Assembly: GCF_040712315.1 (NCBI RefSeq)
Contig: NC_134017.1
Span: 9,640,001 to 9,704,000 of the forward strand
DNA length: 64,000 nt
Direction of reading: 5' to 3'
Source: Castanea sativa
Taxonomy: Eukaryota > Streptophyta > Magnoliopsida > Fagales > Fagaceae
The position numbers and the translations under genes were made by a program. The notes beneath the pieces were generated by a model. The model saw only the letters and a list, made by a program, of their open reading frames with translations, was not told where the DNA came from and searched no databases. Shown piece after piece: positions 11,374-21,697 of this stretch; position 1 is the first letter of the stretch, and each line of letters starts with the position of its first letter.

Positions 11374-12000
11374 AAACGCTCTCAGACTATTTCATATCTC
11401 ATATTTCCTGGAAGTGAAATTTCGAATTGGTTTGGGCACCAAAATGTAGGGAGTTCAGTGAATCTAGAAGTGCCTTCACATTTATTATTATGTAACAAAT
11501 TTATGAGAATCACTGTGTGTGCTGTTTTTAGATTCCGCCAGCATCATCGTCCACTTTACCATCAAGAGCAGCAGCTTGTATATCGTATTAGAATCAACGA
11601 ATGTAACTATATTAAAATGGGGGGCATTTCAATATCTGAGGAATTTGGTAAGATTGAATCATATCAGATTTGTCTGCTATATATTCCCTATATACCCTTG
11701 AAAGAAATATTGAATCGAGCAGATGCTTATGCATTCAGCCAAATTGAGGTAAGATTAGAAACTTTCAATGAATGCTTGGAGTTTACAAAATGTGGAGCCC
11801 ATTTCGTATTTGAGCAAGACATTGAAGGTATAAAACAAACTATGGTTGGGTCTAGTAGTTGCATAATCACTCCATATGAGGATAATGATTCAGTGAAAGA
11901 TTTTGAAATTAAGGGAAGCTCAGATGACAAACCACCACATTTGAAGTGGATAGAACACCCTAATCTAATTGAAAATTGGATTGGGAATTTATGCACATAA
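11374..12000 (+). pseudogene. TNL exon 5: post-LRR C-JID domain
   Basis: Opens TISYLIFPGSEISNWFGHQ, the signature start of the C-JID jelly-roll domain that contacts effectors in resolved TNL structures. It continues with SSVNLEVPSHL, the CAVFRF strand and CGAHFVFEQDIEG, ending at TAA 11998-12000. The frame is open over the whole exon, so this part has decayed less than the LRR exon. Confidence 0.88.
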
Positions 12001-12053
12001 AGGCCAAAGGTAAACTCTCTAATTGTGAGAAAGAGGAATCTAAGGTAACTTTA

Positions 12054-12279
12054 GGATGGGTTTGGATTGGGCTGAAATGCCTAGCGTCTGCGTTTTAGCT
12101 TTTTTTTTTTTTTTCTACTGGATGCACACTTGTCACTGTTCATTGGCCATGAACAGTGTTTTTATGCCAATGAACAGTAATTTTAGGCGTGAACACTGTT
12201 TTTTACCTATTAAAAAATTATTTTGCTACAGTGTTTTTCAATTTCAGTTTTTAATTTTCAGCTGTATCCAAACGGACTC
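12054..12279. mobile_element. Tourist/PIF-Harbinger-like MITE
   Basis: A 226-bp element flanked by TTA on both sides (12051-12053 and 12280-12282). Ends are GGATGGGTTTGGATTGGG and the reverse complement of ATCCAAACGGACTC, a Harbinger-type imperfect terminal inverted repeat. The interior is T-rich with inverted CACTGTTCA / TGAACAGTG motifs and no coding potential. It inserted just downstream of the TNL pseudogene. Confidence 0.75.
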
Positions 12280-12327
12280 TTAATATCATAATTTTATTAT
12301 TATTCTTTTTGATAGAATAAAAAATTT

Positions 12328-12479
12328 GATGGCAGAGACGATCATACTACCGGCAGTAGCATGGGGTTTGGTGCTACCACAACACCATCTTTGAGTGTCT
12401 CTGGGGTTGATGCTGATGGGGTGGAACTAGGTTTGGTGCTATTTCTGTTTGGCTACAAGGAAACTTGAGGTAAATTTAA
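12328..12479 (+). other. Exon-like 3' segment of the TNL locus, copy 1
   Basis: A 150-bp block opening GATGGCAGAGACGAT and ending GAAACTTGAGGTAAATTT, repeated at 12713-12834. It reads GVDADGVELGLVLFLFGYKET before a TGA, or splices at GAG|GTAAAT. Similar acidic tails follow the C-JID in some TNLs, so a terminal exon is plausible but unproven. Copy 1 has about 45 bp (GGCAGTAGCATGG onwards) absent from copy 2. Confidence 0.5.
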
Positions 12480-12712
12480 TATCATTTTTATTATTTTTTT
12501 CATTTAAACAATTTGATTTTAAAAATGAAGTTTTTTCTAGAACTCCTGGTGTGTTTGTGTGTGGCAAGTAAGCTCTCATTGAATATTATTGATTTCTATC
12601 AATTACATATCATTAATTGTGCTATTGCTAGTTAAAATAGTCCTATTGTGTTTTACTATAAACAAAATTTTATTTATTTAGTAAAATTTGTTTTCTTTTC
12701 CACTCAATGTTA

Positions 12713-12834
12713 GATGGCAGAGACGATTGTACTACCATCTTTGAGCGTCTCTGGGGTTGATGCTGATGATGATGGAGTGGAACTGGGTTTGGTGCTATTT
12801 TTGTTTATCTACAAGGAAACTTGAGGTAAATTTA
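12713..12834 (+). other. Exon-like 3' segment of the TNL locus, copy 2
   Basis: Second copy of the block at 12328, about 385 bp downstream. It encodes MAETIVLPSLSVSGVDADDD and a VELGLVLFLF tail in one open frame ending TGA, with the same potential donor. Most differences from copy 1 are substitutions plus an extra GAT repeat. It may be a duplicated terminal exon. Confidence 0.5.
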
Positions 12835-13118
12835 TGTAGAAATAGTAAAAAGCTTTTGAATTATATGGGCTGAAATAGTGGTTCCGGACTTATTTCTTGA
12901 GTTTTTAATTTTTTGGTTTCCCTTCAGAACATATAAATTTTTTTTTCTTTATCCTATAATTTTCATAGAAACTTTTCAAACACATAAGCACAGCTCAAGC
13001 AAGCCAACTGCGTTTGGCTTTGCTGGTAATTTATTTCCTTTAAATAAAATGCATTTTTTTCCAAGAAAATAGGAGCTAATTGTGAGTTATGTTGTTTTGT
13101 ATATATGTTTTCTGAAGG

Positions 13119-13279
13119 TACCAGTTGGAGCTATGCCAAAAAGCTTTGGAGGAGAATATTATTGTTTATTTGGGATCGCTGTACTGCTTATACACAAGTT
13201 GGGTCACTTGATAAGGAAGCCCCAGAAGAGCATATGCATATGCGTCATCCTTGCCCCTACTGTAGCTCTGTTTCAACAG
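13119..13279 (+). other. Unidentified exon-like segment
   Basis: Bounded by TTTCTGAAG before 13119 and CAG|GTGAGC after 13279, with one open frame reading GTSWSYAKKLWRRILLFIWD and later EEHMHMRHPCPYCSS. The composition is less AT-rich than its surroundings. I do not recognise the family, and no neighbouring exons join convincingly. It may belong to the same dead gene as the RRM exons at 15528 and 16183, or be a separate captured exon. Confidence 0.35.
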
Positions 13280-13289
13280 GTGAGCTACT

Positions 13290-15290
13290 ATCTATCATGT
13301 TGGTTTTGTAATTTGATGTTCCATTTTGGCTTGTATTTAAGTTTGAGATAATATTTATAGTTTACATGGATGGTACATTGCACAAAAATGAAGTGGTGTG
13401 CTCTCTGGCTTGGCTGAGGTTGTAGGTGTGTAGGCCGTGAGAAGGCAGTAGGGTCATTGTGTTTTAATGCTTATGTATGCAATTTCTTATTGTGATTCTA
13501 GATTTTAAAAAGGGGCTTTCTGAATCTAGGTGCTTCAAGTCCACCTTGGAAGGTAGTTTGGCATTTTATCAATAGAACCTTGATTATACTATGAACTCAT
13601 GACCCCTTGAAATATATAAACAAAATCAAAATAGGGCTAGACTACCAGAAAATACAAAAGAATCAATTACTAGAACCAAGGATTCAATTCCTAGAAATTA
13701 ACCAACCTTGAAAGTGCAAAAGTTTGGGCTTACTCTTTTAAGAGCAAGGTGATATGTAGTGTTTTAGCAAGCAATAAAGGGTTGTGTGGTCTCTTTATTT
13801 GTTGGGGTCTCATTTGTCAATTGATGATTGATAATAGCAAAATAAAAATGCAAAACTATAATTTTGATTTATGAGGCATGCCGCATGACCCAGTAGTACA
13901 AGAAGCTCTAATGAGGAATTTCACCTTGAGAGACTGAGACAACCCACTGATGCCATTCTTAAAGATATGGGAAAACAAGTTTTAGAATAACCTCTCCACT
14001 ACTTGCACAGTTGCCTTCAATACTGCTGTGCTCTTCCTTCTGTCATAAATTTAAATAAAATACCTCATTTATTTCTTATTCTCTTTGTGATTTGGTGAGT
14101 AATGACTTTTCCATAAAAGCCTTTCACTCATATTAGCTCTGCCTCATTTAAAAAAAAAAAATCTTCTTTCTTAATTTTCATGTAAATCAAAATTTCCATA
14201 CTTGAATACTTTCCTACATGATATCTACTTTACCAATAAATTATTGGTAGTATGCGGATGTTGTGTTGAGAATTTAACCTAATTCCCATAACCTATGAGA
14301 TGCAAAAATAGAGAAAAAAAAAAAAAAAAAACACAAAGATTTATGTGGTTTGGCAATATGCTTACATCCATGAAGTTGCTGCAATTTTCACTATGTCAAG
14401 GAGAAAAATACAGAGGTGGCTACAGTACAATGATGCAGGCACCCCTAATTCTGAAGCAACAAATATATACCCAAACAATGGGTCCAAAACAAGCCAAAAA
14501 TGCTCTTGCTGGCCCAGGCCTATGCTCCATGAATTAAGCCTCACAAAAAAAATCCCATTTAAAACCGTAATTCTTCCAATTTGAGTTGGATCACAAACTA
14601 GATTGAACACAAAACAAGCTCCACATAGCCCAACAAGTTGATTATTGAAGATGTGAAGTTCAAGAATTTTATAAACACTGGAAATTTTACCACAAAATGG
14701 GTATTCACACTTCAATAATTGATAGATTAACATTGCCAAAATGTATATATTTTTTATTCTTTTGGATAAACATCGTAATAGATTACTTAAGATGTTCGAG
14801 GCCATTGTTGTTTATAAGTTATAGTTGAATTAGAGTGGCACTGACAGAAAAGAAATATAAATTAGAATATGTGATTGCCAGCACTTACATCATTTTAAGT
14901 GGTCATAGGAAGTAATAAATGAGAGAAGCATACTGCTTGTGTATATGATCTGTGTGTTATTGGGCTAGTGCTAGTGTTCACAGACATTTTTGTGGGACAC
15001 TGTCCTATTTTGGAATTTTGTTGATAAATCTCATGTGCATGATTTATACCGCTCTCTGCATCTTAACCTGCACTGGAAAATATATCCTCAAGTTTTAAAT
15101 GAGCCCTTATTATTCCTTAATTTTTGGTTTGATCTCCATTTTATAGGACATCAAATAGTTCTGCTTACAGTCATTGTGGATGTCCTTGTACATTATAAAA
15201 TATTTACAATGTTATACTAATATATTGGCTCTCATGCTATCAATTCTTTCTATTTTTATTTTTATTTTTATTTTGGGGGCATGGGGTCTG
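13290..15290. other. Intergenic or intronic DNA with LTR-like scrap
   Basis: No convincing gene. Around 14320-14480 a poly(A) stretch is followed by GATTTATGTGGTTTGGCAAT and CCATGAAGTTGCTGCAATTTT, reminiscent of plant LTR-element leader sequence. The rest is AT-rich with scattered low-complexity runs. Confidence 0.35.
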
Positions 15291-15527
15291 CATATTGCTG
15301 TTGACTCTGCCTCTCCTGCAGATCATGCTCATGTAACTGGTCAGATGCCTGTGAATTGACTATTTTCTTCTGGACATAAATAGGACTTGCTGATGACTGT
15401 GCAGAAGTGCTGGTTGTTTCTGCTTCTGTTGATGACTGTGCTGTTAAGCCTTTAGCAAGTTCAGCTGCTAAGTGGGCAAAGAGGCATATTTATAGGATGT
15501 ATTCCGATTGAAGCTACTGTTGATAAT

Positions 15528-16291
15528 GTGCAGTTGCATTTCAGTCAGTGTGGCTATCTTTTGGATGTGTATCTTCCCAAGGTAAATGTACCTGATTTTT
15601 GTCTAGATTAATTGAGAATGTGTGGATGGTTTGCTGATGAAAATATTACTGCACCGTATTTCTTGCCAACTTTTTTCTAGATGCTTCAACTATGGCTATG
15701 AAGCATGTGAAAAGATGTGTTGTTAAACCAGCTTGTGTTTGTTTAAGGTTTTATAATGGGCTTGCTTGCAGAGGACACTTTTACCACCTTGTCTATATAA
15801 GCATAAATTCAATATTGCACAACAATAGTAATGGCTGAAATCAAGATGTTGAGATATGACTACAAGAGGGAAAATGAACACATGATGATCACATGATGAA
15901 CACTTAGAGGTAACACCAATTGGAAAACAGATAAGATGTTCTGCCAAATTCATCCTGGGATGAGAATTGAAAATTAGTGATTGCTTAGAGACTTTTCTTG
16001 GTACTAATTGTCATTGATTGCATGTTTTTTTCATGTTGCTAACTTGCTATTTGCACATCATGGAAACTCATTTTGTACTGTAATTGCATGTTCTGTGTTA
16101 TATTTTAGTATTTATCAGATCCTTCTTGGGTTTTGCCCATATGTTATTGGTATAACTAATATCACAATGCATTTTGCTTCAGGATGAAAGAAAAATGTGT
16201 CATAGGGGGTTCGGTTTTGTGACATTGTCGGATGAATTTTCAGCTGAGTACACTTCTCAGAAAGTACATAGGATATTTGGGCAGATGTGTG
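15528..16291 (+). pseudogene. RRM RNA-binding protein gene fragment (two exons)
   Basis: Exon 15528-15581 reads VQLHFSQCGYLLDVYLPK with donor AAG|GTAAAT. After a 601-bp intron ending CTTCAG, exon 16183 onwards reads DERKMCHRGFGFVTLSDEFS and on to RIFGQM. RGFGFVTL is a good RNP1 motif, and the exon join falls where hnRNP-like plant RRM genes have YLPKD. The resemblance is to Arabidopsis AT4G36960-type proteins (from memory, family level). Upstream scraps (15321-15480) read DHAHVTGQMPVN and DDCAVKPLASSAAKWAKR but carry stops. The protein cannot be completed on either side. Confidence 0.6.
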
Positions 16292-16429
16292 TTAGTAGAT
16301 GTTATCACGTATATGATAGATAGGTGCTTGGGCCCAGTAGACACTCATGTGGGTAGCCGAGTATCAAAGGAAACAGCATCAGGGGTTTCTTTTGCAGAGT
16401 GGTTTGGTGTGCTACTGTCTATGACATGA

Positions 16430-17460
16430 TTCACATATGGTCTCAGAGAAACTCAAGAATTCATGGAGAGGTCAAAACAGAGGAAATCAAAGTGAAGAGA
16501 TGAGAAAGGATGTCAAGTTTTGGATGATGTTCAAAGGAAGTAGCTGCAACTCTAGCCTAACCTATACAGAGTCATCTGTTCTAACTGGAGTGTACCACAT
16601 TAAATCATTCATGACTTCTGCTTAAAAGCTTGCTAGTAGCTGGGGTTTGTGGTTGGTTTGTTTTTAAAACAAGATGTTGGGTAAGATTAGCACCAATCTG
16701 ATGCTGTAGTTTAGTCCGAAGACTCATATCTTTGTTTAGAATTGGGTTGGGATGATGTAACACTGTTTTCAAATGGAGATAATCTTTTAATTTTTAGTTC
16801 AGATGACCTTGTTGTAGTGGACTAGCTGAAGTCTCAGGGTTTCCGGTGTTTCTGTTTGTATTGGCTTGTTTCATAACATATATAATTTATTACTTAGTAT
16901 GTTTGATTATTGCATTTGTCATGTCTTCCCACCTTAGCACCTTTGTATTTCATCTTAGTATTTTATTGATGGAAAATGCTAAAGTTACACTTAGTTGTTT
17001 AGCATTTTCATTATACATAATTTTTCAATTCGTTTATCTTTTCATTATTGCTAAATCATGATTTAGCATTTTTCTTTTCAACTCTTTAATAAAGCCTCAA
17101 AAGTACTAGACCAATTGAAACCATAAAATGTATGAAAAAAATGTTGAAAATGTGTTAAATTATCAATGATGATTCATTTCCCCTAATAGTTTGAGACTTC
17201 AACTTTTGTAAACCAATCTTACATGATAGTATATTGTCGATATTAGTCACCTAAAATTGAAAATTAAATTACAAACTTTATATTTAACTATGGATGAACT
17301 TGTATCCAAGATAAAGACAAATACAACTTTGGATCAATTGGACTATCTTCTATAGAACAAAACTTTTATTAATAAGATAGATGGCCAAAATGACAGATTT
17401 TAAATCCCTTTAACATTGCTTCCTATGTTCATATATAATCTCATAGAAGGAAAACCACAC
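16430..17460. other. Spacer and 3' flank of the PMEI unit
   Basis: No gene supported. From about 17080 the sequence is the PMEI 3' flank that recurs at about 24250 and 30340 (GGCCTCCAAAATGCTAGACC-like block, then ATGGATGGACTTATATCCAAG-like block), which marks the left boundary of the tandem unit. Confidence 0.5.
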
Positions 17461-17467
17461 AATTTAA

Positions 17468-18007
17468 CTATTTAAGAATTTTATCGATTATAGCTTGGGA
17501 ATCTAAAGCATATGCCCAAAAGGACCTTAAATAAGTCCCAAGATCATCTGGGTATGTCATATTCCTTAACAGCTTAAAACACTGAAAGTGAAAAACTAAG
17601 GCTGCTTGCACATCACTTCTAGCCTCTTGGTAATTTTTCGATCCCAAGTCCGAAGACGCATTGGCTAACTTTTGATGTATATCTTGGTACATACTAGCAC
17701 AATATCCATATGTTGCTCTAGTACTCTGATTTGGGTCTGTAGCATTTAAGTTGTCAAACATTTGTTTCAAGTTTTGAGCTTGTGTTGAAGCACAGGCATC
17801 GATCAATATCTTTGCGAGTCCTATTAAATCTGCAGTAGCACTTCCAGGATTAAAGAAAAAACATTTGTTGCAATCGTTAGGTTGTGGGGTCCTATAACAT
17901 ATGTCACTGTAACTATTTGTTGAAATTCCATTAACCAGGTTCTGCTTTGTTGCTAAAGCAATAATGATGAAGGAAATCAACATTGAAATTGTTTGGAACA
18001 AAGACAT
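17468..18007 (-). CDS. Invertase/pectin methylesterase inhibitor-like protein, copy 1
   Basis: Secreted four-helix-bundle inhibitor of the PMEI/invertase-inhibitor family, 179 residues. The start is the ATG at 18007 (MSLFQTISMLISFIII...); the open frame runs upstream without another ATG but crosses a likely splice acceptor (TTTGTGCAG|G). Residues 1 to about 27 form a signal peptide. The mature part begins NSYSDICYRTPQPNDCNKC with the first disulfide pair of the family, then CASTQAQNL, a YGYCASMYQD helix and FQCFKLL for the second. The short inter-cysteine spacing (CYRTPQPNDC) resembles invertase-inhibitor-like members. The exact target, PME or invertase, cannot be told. It shares the array with copies 2 and 3. 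Confidence 0.88.
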   Translation of the reverse strand: MSLFQTISMLISFIIIALATKQNLVNGISTNSYSDICYRTPQPNDCNKCFFFNPGSATADLIGLAKILIDACASTQAQNLKQMFDNLNATDPNQSTRATYGYCASMYQDIHQKLANASSDLGSKNYQEARSDVQAALVFHFQCFKLLRNMTYPDDLGTYLRSFWAYALDSQAIIDKILK

Positions 18008-18025
18008 ATACGTAGATACAATAAA

Positions 18026-18148
18026 CCTGCACAAAGAAAAATAAAATAAACTTGTATTAATAGAAAAGGATGAACTCTAAAAAAATTAAAATTAAGAGGA
18101 TATTTAATTAAACATGCTCTTCCGTGTGTTTCTTTGAGTATAAACACA
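18026..18148 (-). promoter_or_regulatory. Conserved PMEI leader: 5'-UTR intron borders, copy 1
   Basis: In minus orientation a block reading TATACTCAAAGAAACACACG is followed by a candidate donor, and about 97 nt later by acceptor TTTGTGCAG at 18027, 19 nt before the ATG. Copies 2 and 3 have GTAAGAG at the donor; copy 1 has GGAAGAG (18123-18122). If this is a real 5'-UTR intron, copy 1 would retain it or use another site. Confidence 0.45.
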
Positions 18149-18559
18149 TACGCCTGGTTAATCTCAATCTTTTATAACGTTAGTATTAGATTTTTCCTAA
18201 AACATAATGTTTAATCTCAATCATTTATCTTTATTTCAAAATCTTCCTTATATTTTAAAATGCATCAAAAGACATTTCTTTCCGTTATTACCAAGTGAAA
18301 ATTTCCAAAGTATAAGAATAATCTTGAAACATATATTAAAGTTTAAGAACCAAATATACAAATTAACCAAAAAGAAAAATAAAAGATTGAAACCCTTATG
18401 AGGAGAGCTAAACCTTTGGTTTCGACAGACTTCAATTTTTGGTTGACTACATATGTGGTGAGTTTGTACTTTGTAGGCCTTTTATAGAGCTATCACCCAA
18501 TGGTAAAAAGTTTTCCTCAAATAAATTTTTTTTTAAAACCTATGGTAAAAACTAAAAAA

Positions 18560-20240
18560 CACATAGATATTGTGGGTTTGATATGGACATTTGGATATGA
18601 AATATTAAATTTATAATTGTAATTATTAATGGGTATTATTAACTTATCAAAAAAAGGACTAGGTATTTATGAAGACTATATTTTTATATGAAAGTATTAA
18701 ATATACAATTATGAATTAAATTTATAATTATGGTAATTATTAATGGGTATTATTAACTTATCAAAAAAAAAAAGTGAATCGGTGTTTATGAAGACTATCT
18801 TTTTATGTGAAAATATTAAATAAAAAATTATGACAATAATTGATATATATTTATTAGAATGGGTTTGTAAATGAAATTAGATAAATTGCAAATTACACCT
18901 CCTAAAGTTTGGGGGTGATTGGACTTTACACTCTCAAATTTCAAAATTTGGATTTTACCCCCTATCTTTTAGGAGTGTTTGGATTTTAGTCCCTAAAGTT
19001 TTGGGGTGTTTGGATTTTAAATCCTAAAGTTTCAAAATTTGAGGGTGTAACATCCAAACAACCCAAAACTTTAGAGTGTAAAATCCAAGTTCTGAAACGT
19101 TAGGGTGTAAAATTCAAACACCCCAAACATCAGTGAGTGAAATTCATATTCAATAAAAAAATATATTAGAATATTAACATGTAAAATTGTGAGTACCCCC
19201 AAAGCTTATGTAACAAAATTCAAAATTCTTTAATTTTATGTAGTTCTTCGTTTTATTGATCTTTCTTTCAAAATTTTATTTATATTCTATAATGTATCAA
19301 GATTCTTATCCTCGTTACTAAAGTGAAAAGTTTTAAAGTATATATAAGAATGATTTTGGCTAGGTATTTAATACTTTCATATAAAAATATAGTCTTCATA
19401 AATACCTAGTCATTTTTTTGAGAAGTTAATAATACCCATTAATAATTACAAATATAAATATTAAATTTTTTTCGATACGAAATATTAAATTTATAATTGT
19501 AATTATTAATGGGTATTATTAAATTATCAAAAAAAATGACTAGGTATTTATGAAGACTATATTTTTATATGAAAGTATTAAATATACAATTATGAATTAA
19601 ATTTATAATTATGGTAATTATTAATGGGTATTATTAACTTATCAAAAAAAAAAGAAAGTGAATCGGTGTTTACGAAGACTGTCTTTTTATGTGAAAGTAT
19701 TAAATAAAAAAATATGATAATAATTGATATATATTTATTAGAATGGGTTTGTAAATGAAATTAGGTAAATTGCAAAATACACCCCTAAAGTTTCGGGGTG
19801 ATTGGACTTTACACTCTCAAATTTCAAAATTTGGATTTTACCCCCTATATTTTAGGAGTGTTTGGATTTTAGTCCCTAAAGTTTTGGGATGTTTGGATTT
19901 TAAATCCTAAAGTTTCAAAATTTGAGGGTGTAAAATCCAAACAATCCTAAACTTTAGAGTGTAAAATCCAAGTTCAGAAACGCCAGGGTGTAAAATTTAA
20001 ACACCCCAAACTTCAGTGTGTAAAATCCAGATTTAATAAAAAAAAATTAGAATATTAACATGTAAAATTGTGAGTACCCCCAAAGCTTATGTGACAAAAT
20101 TCAAAATTCTTTAAGTTTATGTAGTTCTTCTTTTTATTGATCTTTCTTTCAAAATTTTATTTATATTCTATAATGTATCAAGATTCTTACCCTCGTTGCT
20201 AAAGTGAAAAGTTTTAAAGTATATATAAGAAACTATGCAA
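18560..20240. repeat. 884-bp tandem duplication with inverted junction
   Basis: Two long units (about 18590-19345 and 19475-20230) share an identical order of landmarks offset by 884 bp, for example GTGAATCGGTGTTTATGAAG at 18774 and its near-copy at 19658. Between them, 19357-19450 is an inverted copy of the unit start (compare 19490-19590), giving a hairpin of roughly 90-nt arms. Each unit also contains self-complementary stretches built from CCCTAAAGTTTTGGGGTG-like words. No coding capacity. Confidence 0.75.
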
Positions 20241-20261
20241 AAAGGAAATTATTTTCAAACT

Positions 20262-20520
20262 AAGGTGATGGTCCATTTTAGTCTATTTGGTCCGTTTTGA
20301 TCCATATCAATCCACTCTGTCCTTTTCAGTCTATTCAATCCATATTAGTTCATTTTGGTTCATTCAATCCACATCGGTCCATCCTTGGTCCATTCAATCC
20401 ACATCAGTCTAATTTTGTCCATTTTCAGTATACTTTGGTTCATTTTGATCTACACGGTCCATCTTTAGCCCATTCAGTCCACATTGGTCCATCAATCCAT
20501 TTAAGTCTGCTTTGAATCTG
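20262..20520. repeat. Degenerate minisatellite of GGTCCATTCAATCCACATC-like words
   Basis: About 20 loosely repeated short units built on TCCATTY and CCACATCRGTC. A related array with the same flanks lies at 38607-38870, which shows the two loci are paralogous. Confidence 0.7.
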
Positions 20521-20557
20521 ATCTAGCAAATTAGGTGTCATTAATAAATGGATTAAT

Positions 20558-20716
20558 ACTACTGCACACCCTTGGTATAGTGGTCACTCCACAAGTATAA
20601 ATGTTTGTGGGGTATGGGGGGCAAGAGCCAGGAGTCAAGTCTCTAGGAGGGAGCTTTACATACATATACACTTAGATTAGGTTAGAGTAGAAATTCTATC
20701 TTGTATCAAAAAATAA
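20558..20716 (+). mobile_element. tRNA-derived SINE with 14-bp TSD
   Basis: A 159-bp SINE with A-box-like TGGTATAGTGGTCACTCC, B-box-like GAGTCAAGTCTC, a CACTTAGATTAGG body and an A-rich tail. It is flanked by perfect copies of ATAAATGGATTAAT (20544-20557, 20717-20730). The paralogous locus near 38893 has a single ATAAATGGATTAA and no SINE, an unfilled site. Confidence 0.9.
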
Positions 20717-21104
20717 ATAAATGGATTAATGCTTTTGGATTCATAATCTTTTGGATAGTGGAGAAATGTTAGTTAATTATAGTGTGTATGTATTATCATA
20801 TTAATGCAAAATTTCAACGCATCGTGCAAGTTAGCAATTAGTATCTATAAATATGAAATACTAAACTCTCAACCGTTTATTTCAGTTATAAATTTACCCA
20901 AATTATTTTTGTGATTCAGTTCTTCTTAATTATGAAGATGTCAAAATTCTTACACTCATTACTAAAGTGAGAAATTTTAAAGTATATATAAGAATGATCA
21001 TAAAATACATGTTAAAGTTCAAGGACTGAATATGCAACTTAACCAAAAAGTATAATAAAAAAAAAATGAAACAAATGAAACCCTATTATATAGAAAAGAA
21101 TTTA

Positions 21105-21200
21105 TGAGTCTGAAGGCCTTATAGCTCAACTTTCACCTTGTGCTGTTTTGACAAAAATGTCAAAGGTTAAAATCCCCAAACTCCAACTATCAATTGTAAT
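21105..21200 (+). mobile_element. Second tRNA-related SINE family, old copy
   Basis: CCTTATAGCTCAACTTTCACC resembles an A box and AAAGGTTAAAATCCCC a decayed B box, followed by CCAACTATCAATTGTAATAAA. A related copy sits at the matching place in the next unit (28808-28915) with a better B box (GGTTCAAATCTC), so it predates the unit duplication. Confidence 0.5.
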
Positions 21201-21589
21201 AAAAATATAAATAAACAAAATTTCAAAATAAATAAAGAAAGAAGAAGAAGGTCAATAAAGAGTTCATTGTAAGGTAAAATTAGGGGGTAATTATACTAAA
21301 CCTACCTGTGGTTTGGCTTGAAATCACTTTGCCTACCCGTGGTTTAAAAAGTGTTACTTTACCTACCTAAAATATGTTCCGTTTGTTTTCTGTAACCCAC
21401 CTCTGTTAAAATTAAGGGTAAATATGTATTTTTGCTCAAATTTTATATCTCTCTCCTCCCAAAACAAAAAATAGCACCAAAATGCAAGAGAGAGAAGATC
21501 AAAAAGTGGTATTTGTCTCTCTCTCCATTCACACAAATCTTGAACATGAAGAACATAACAAAAAAAAAAAAACCCCCAGATCAACCTAC

Positions 21590-21697
21590 ACAAGATCACT
21601 GACTTAATGGCTCAAATTGTCCAGTTTCTAAGGAAGAATAATGCACCTTTCACAGTTAACATTTACCCTTTCCTAAGTCTTTATGGCAATGACAAGT
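21590..21697 (+). pseudogene. GH17 beta-1,3-glucanase fragment, part 1 (captured)
   Basis: Plus-strand reading [19 protein letters not shown], then [14 protein letters not shown]: the mid-catalytic strand of a family 17 glucanase. It stops where the antisense kinase fragment begins at about 21698. Roughly 100 residues expected between this part and part 2, including the catalytic-glutamate region, are missing. Confidence 0.85.

Larger units (their letters stand above)
8166..12000 (+). pseudogene. TNL disease-resistance pseudogene (NB-ARC, LRR, C-JID; TIR missing)
   Basis: Remains of a TIR-NBS-LRR immune receptor locus. The 3' part of intron 1 ends in a pyrimidine tract and GCAG at 8530. Exon 2 (8531-9629) encodes the NB-ARC, exon 3 (9734-10072) the NB-LRR linker, exon 4 (10157 to about 11225) the LRRs, and exon 5 (11374-12000) the post-LRR C-JID domain, all phase 0. 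The TIR exon is absent: an LTR fragment ends at about 8165. Lesions are TAA at 8799-8801 just after the RNBS-A motif, TAA at 10580-10582 and TAG at 11132-11134 in the LRR exon, and donor AT instead of GT at 9630-9631. It is unlikely to make a full protein. Confidence 0.92.

Noticed and set aside
14362..14805. 147-codon minus-strand open frame
   Set aside because: No recognisable domain, crosses LTR-like and low-complexity sequence, and has no support from neighbouring exons.
17468..18034. 188-residue form of PMEI copy 1 beginning MCRF
   Set aside because: The first codon is TTG, not ATG, and it spans a likely splice acceptor. The first ATG, at 18007, gives a proper signal peptide. The same applies to copy 2 at 27297.
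20571..20650. tRNA gene suggested by A- and B-box-like motifs
   Set aside because: No cloverleaf or acceptor stem; long 3' body, A tail and 14-bp TSD show a SINE. The same holds for 30048-30202.
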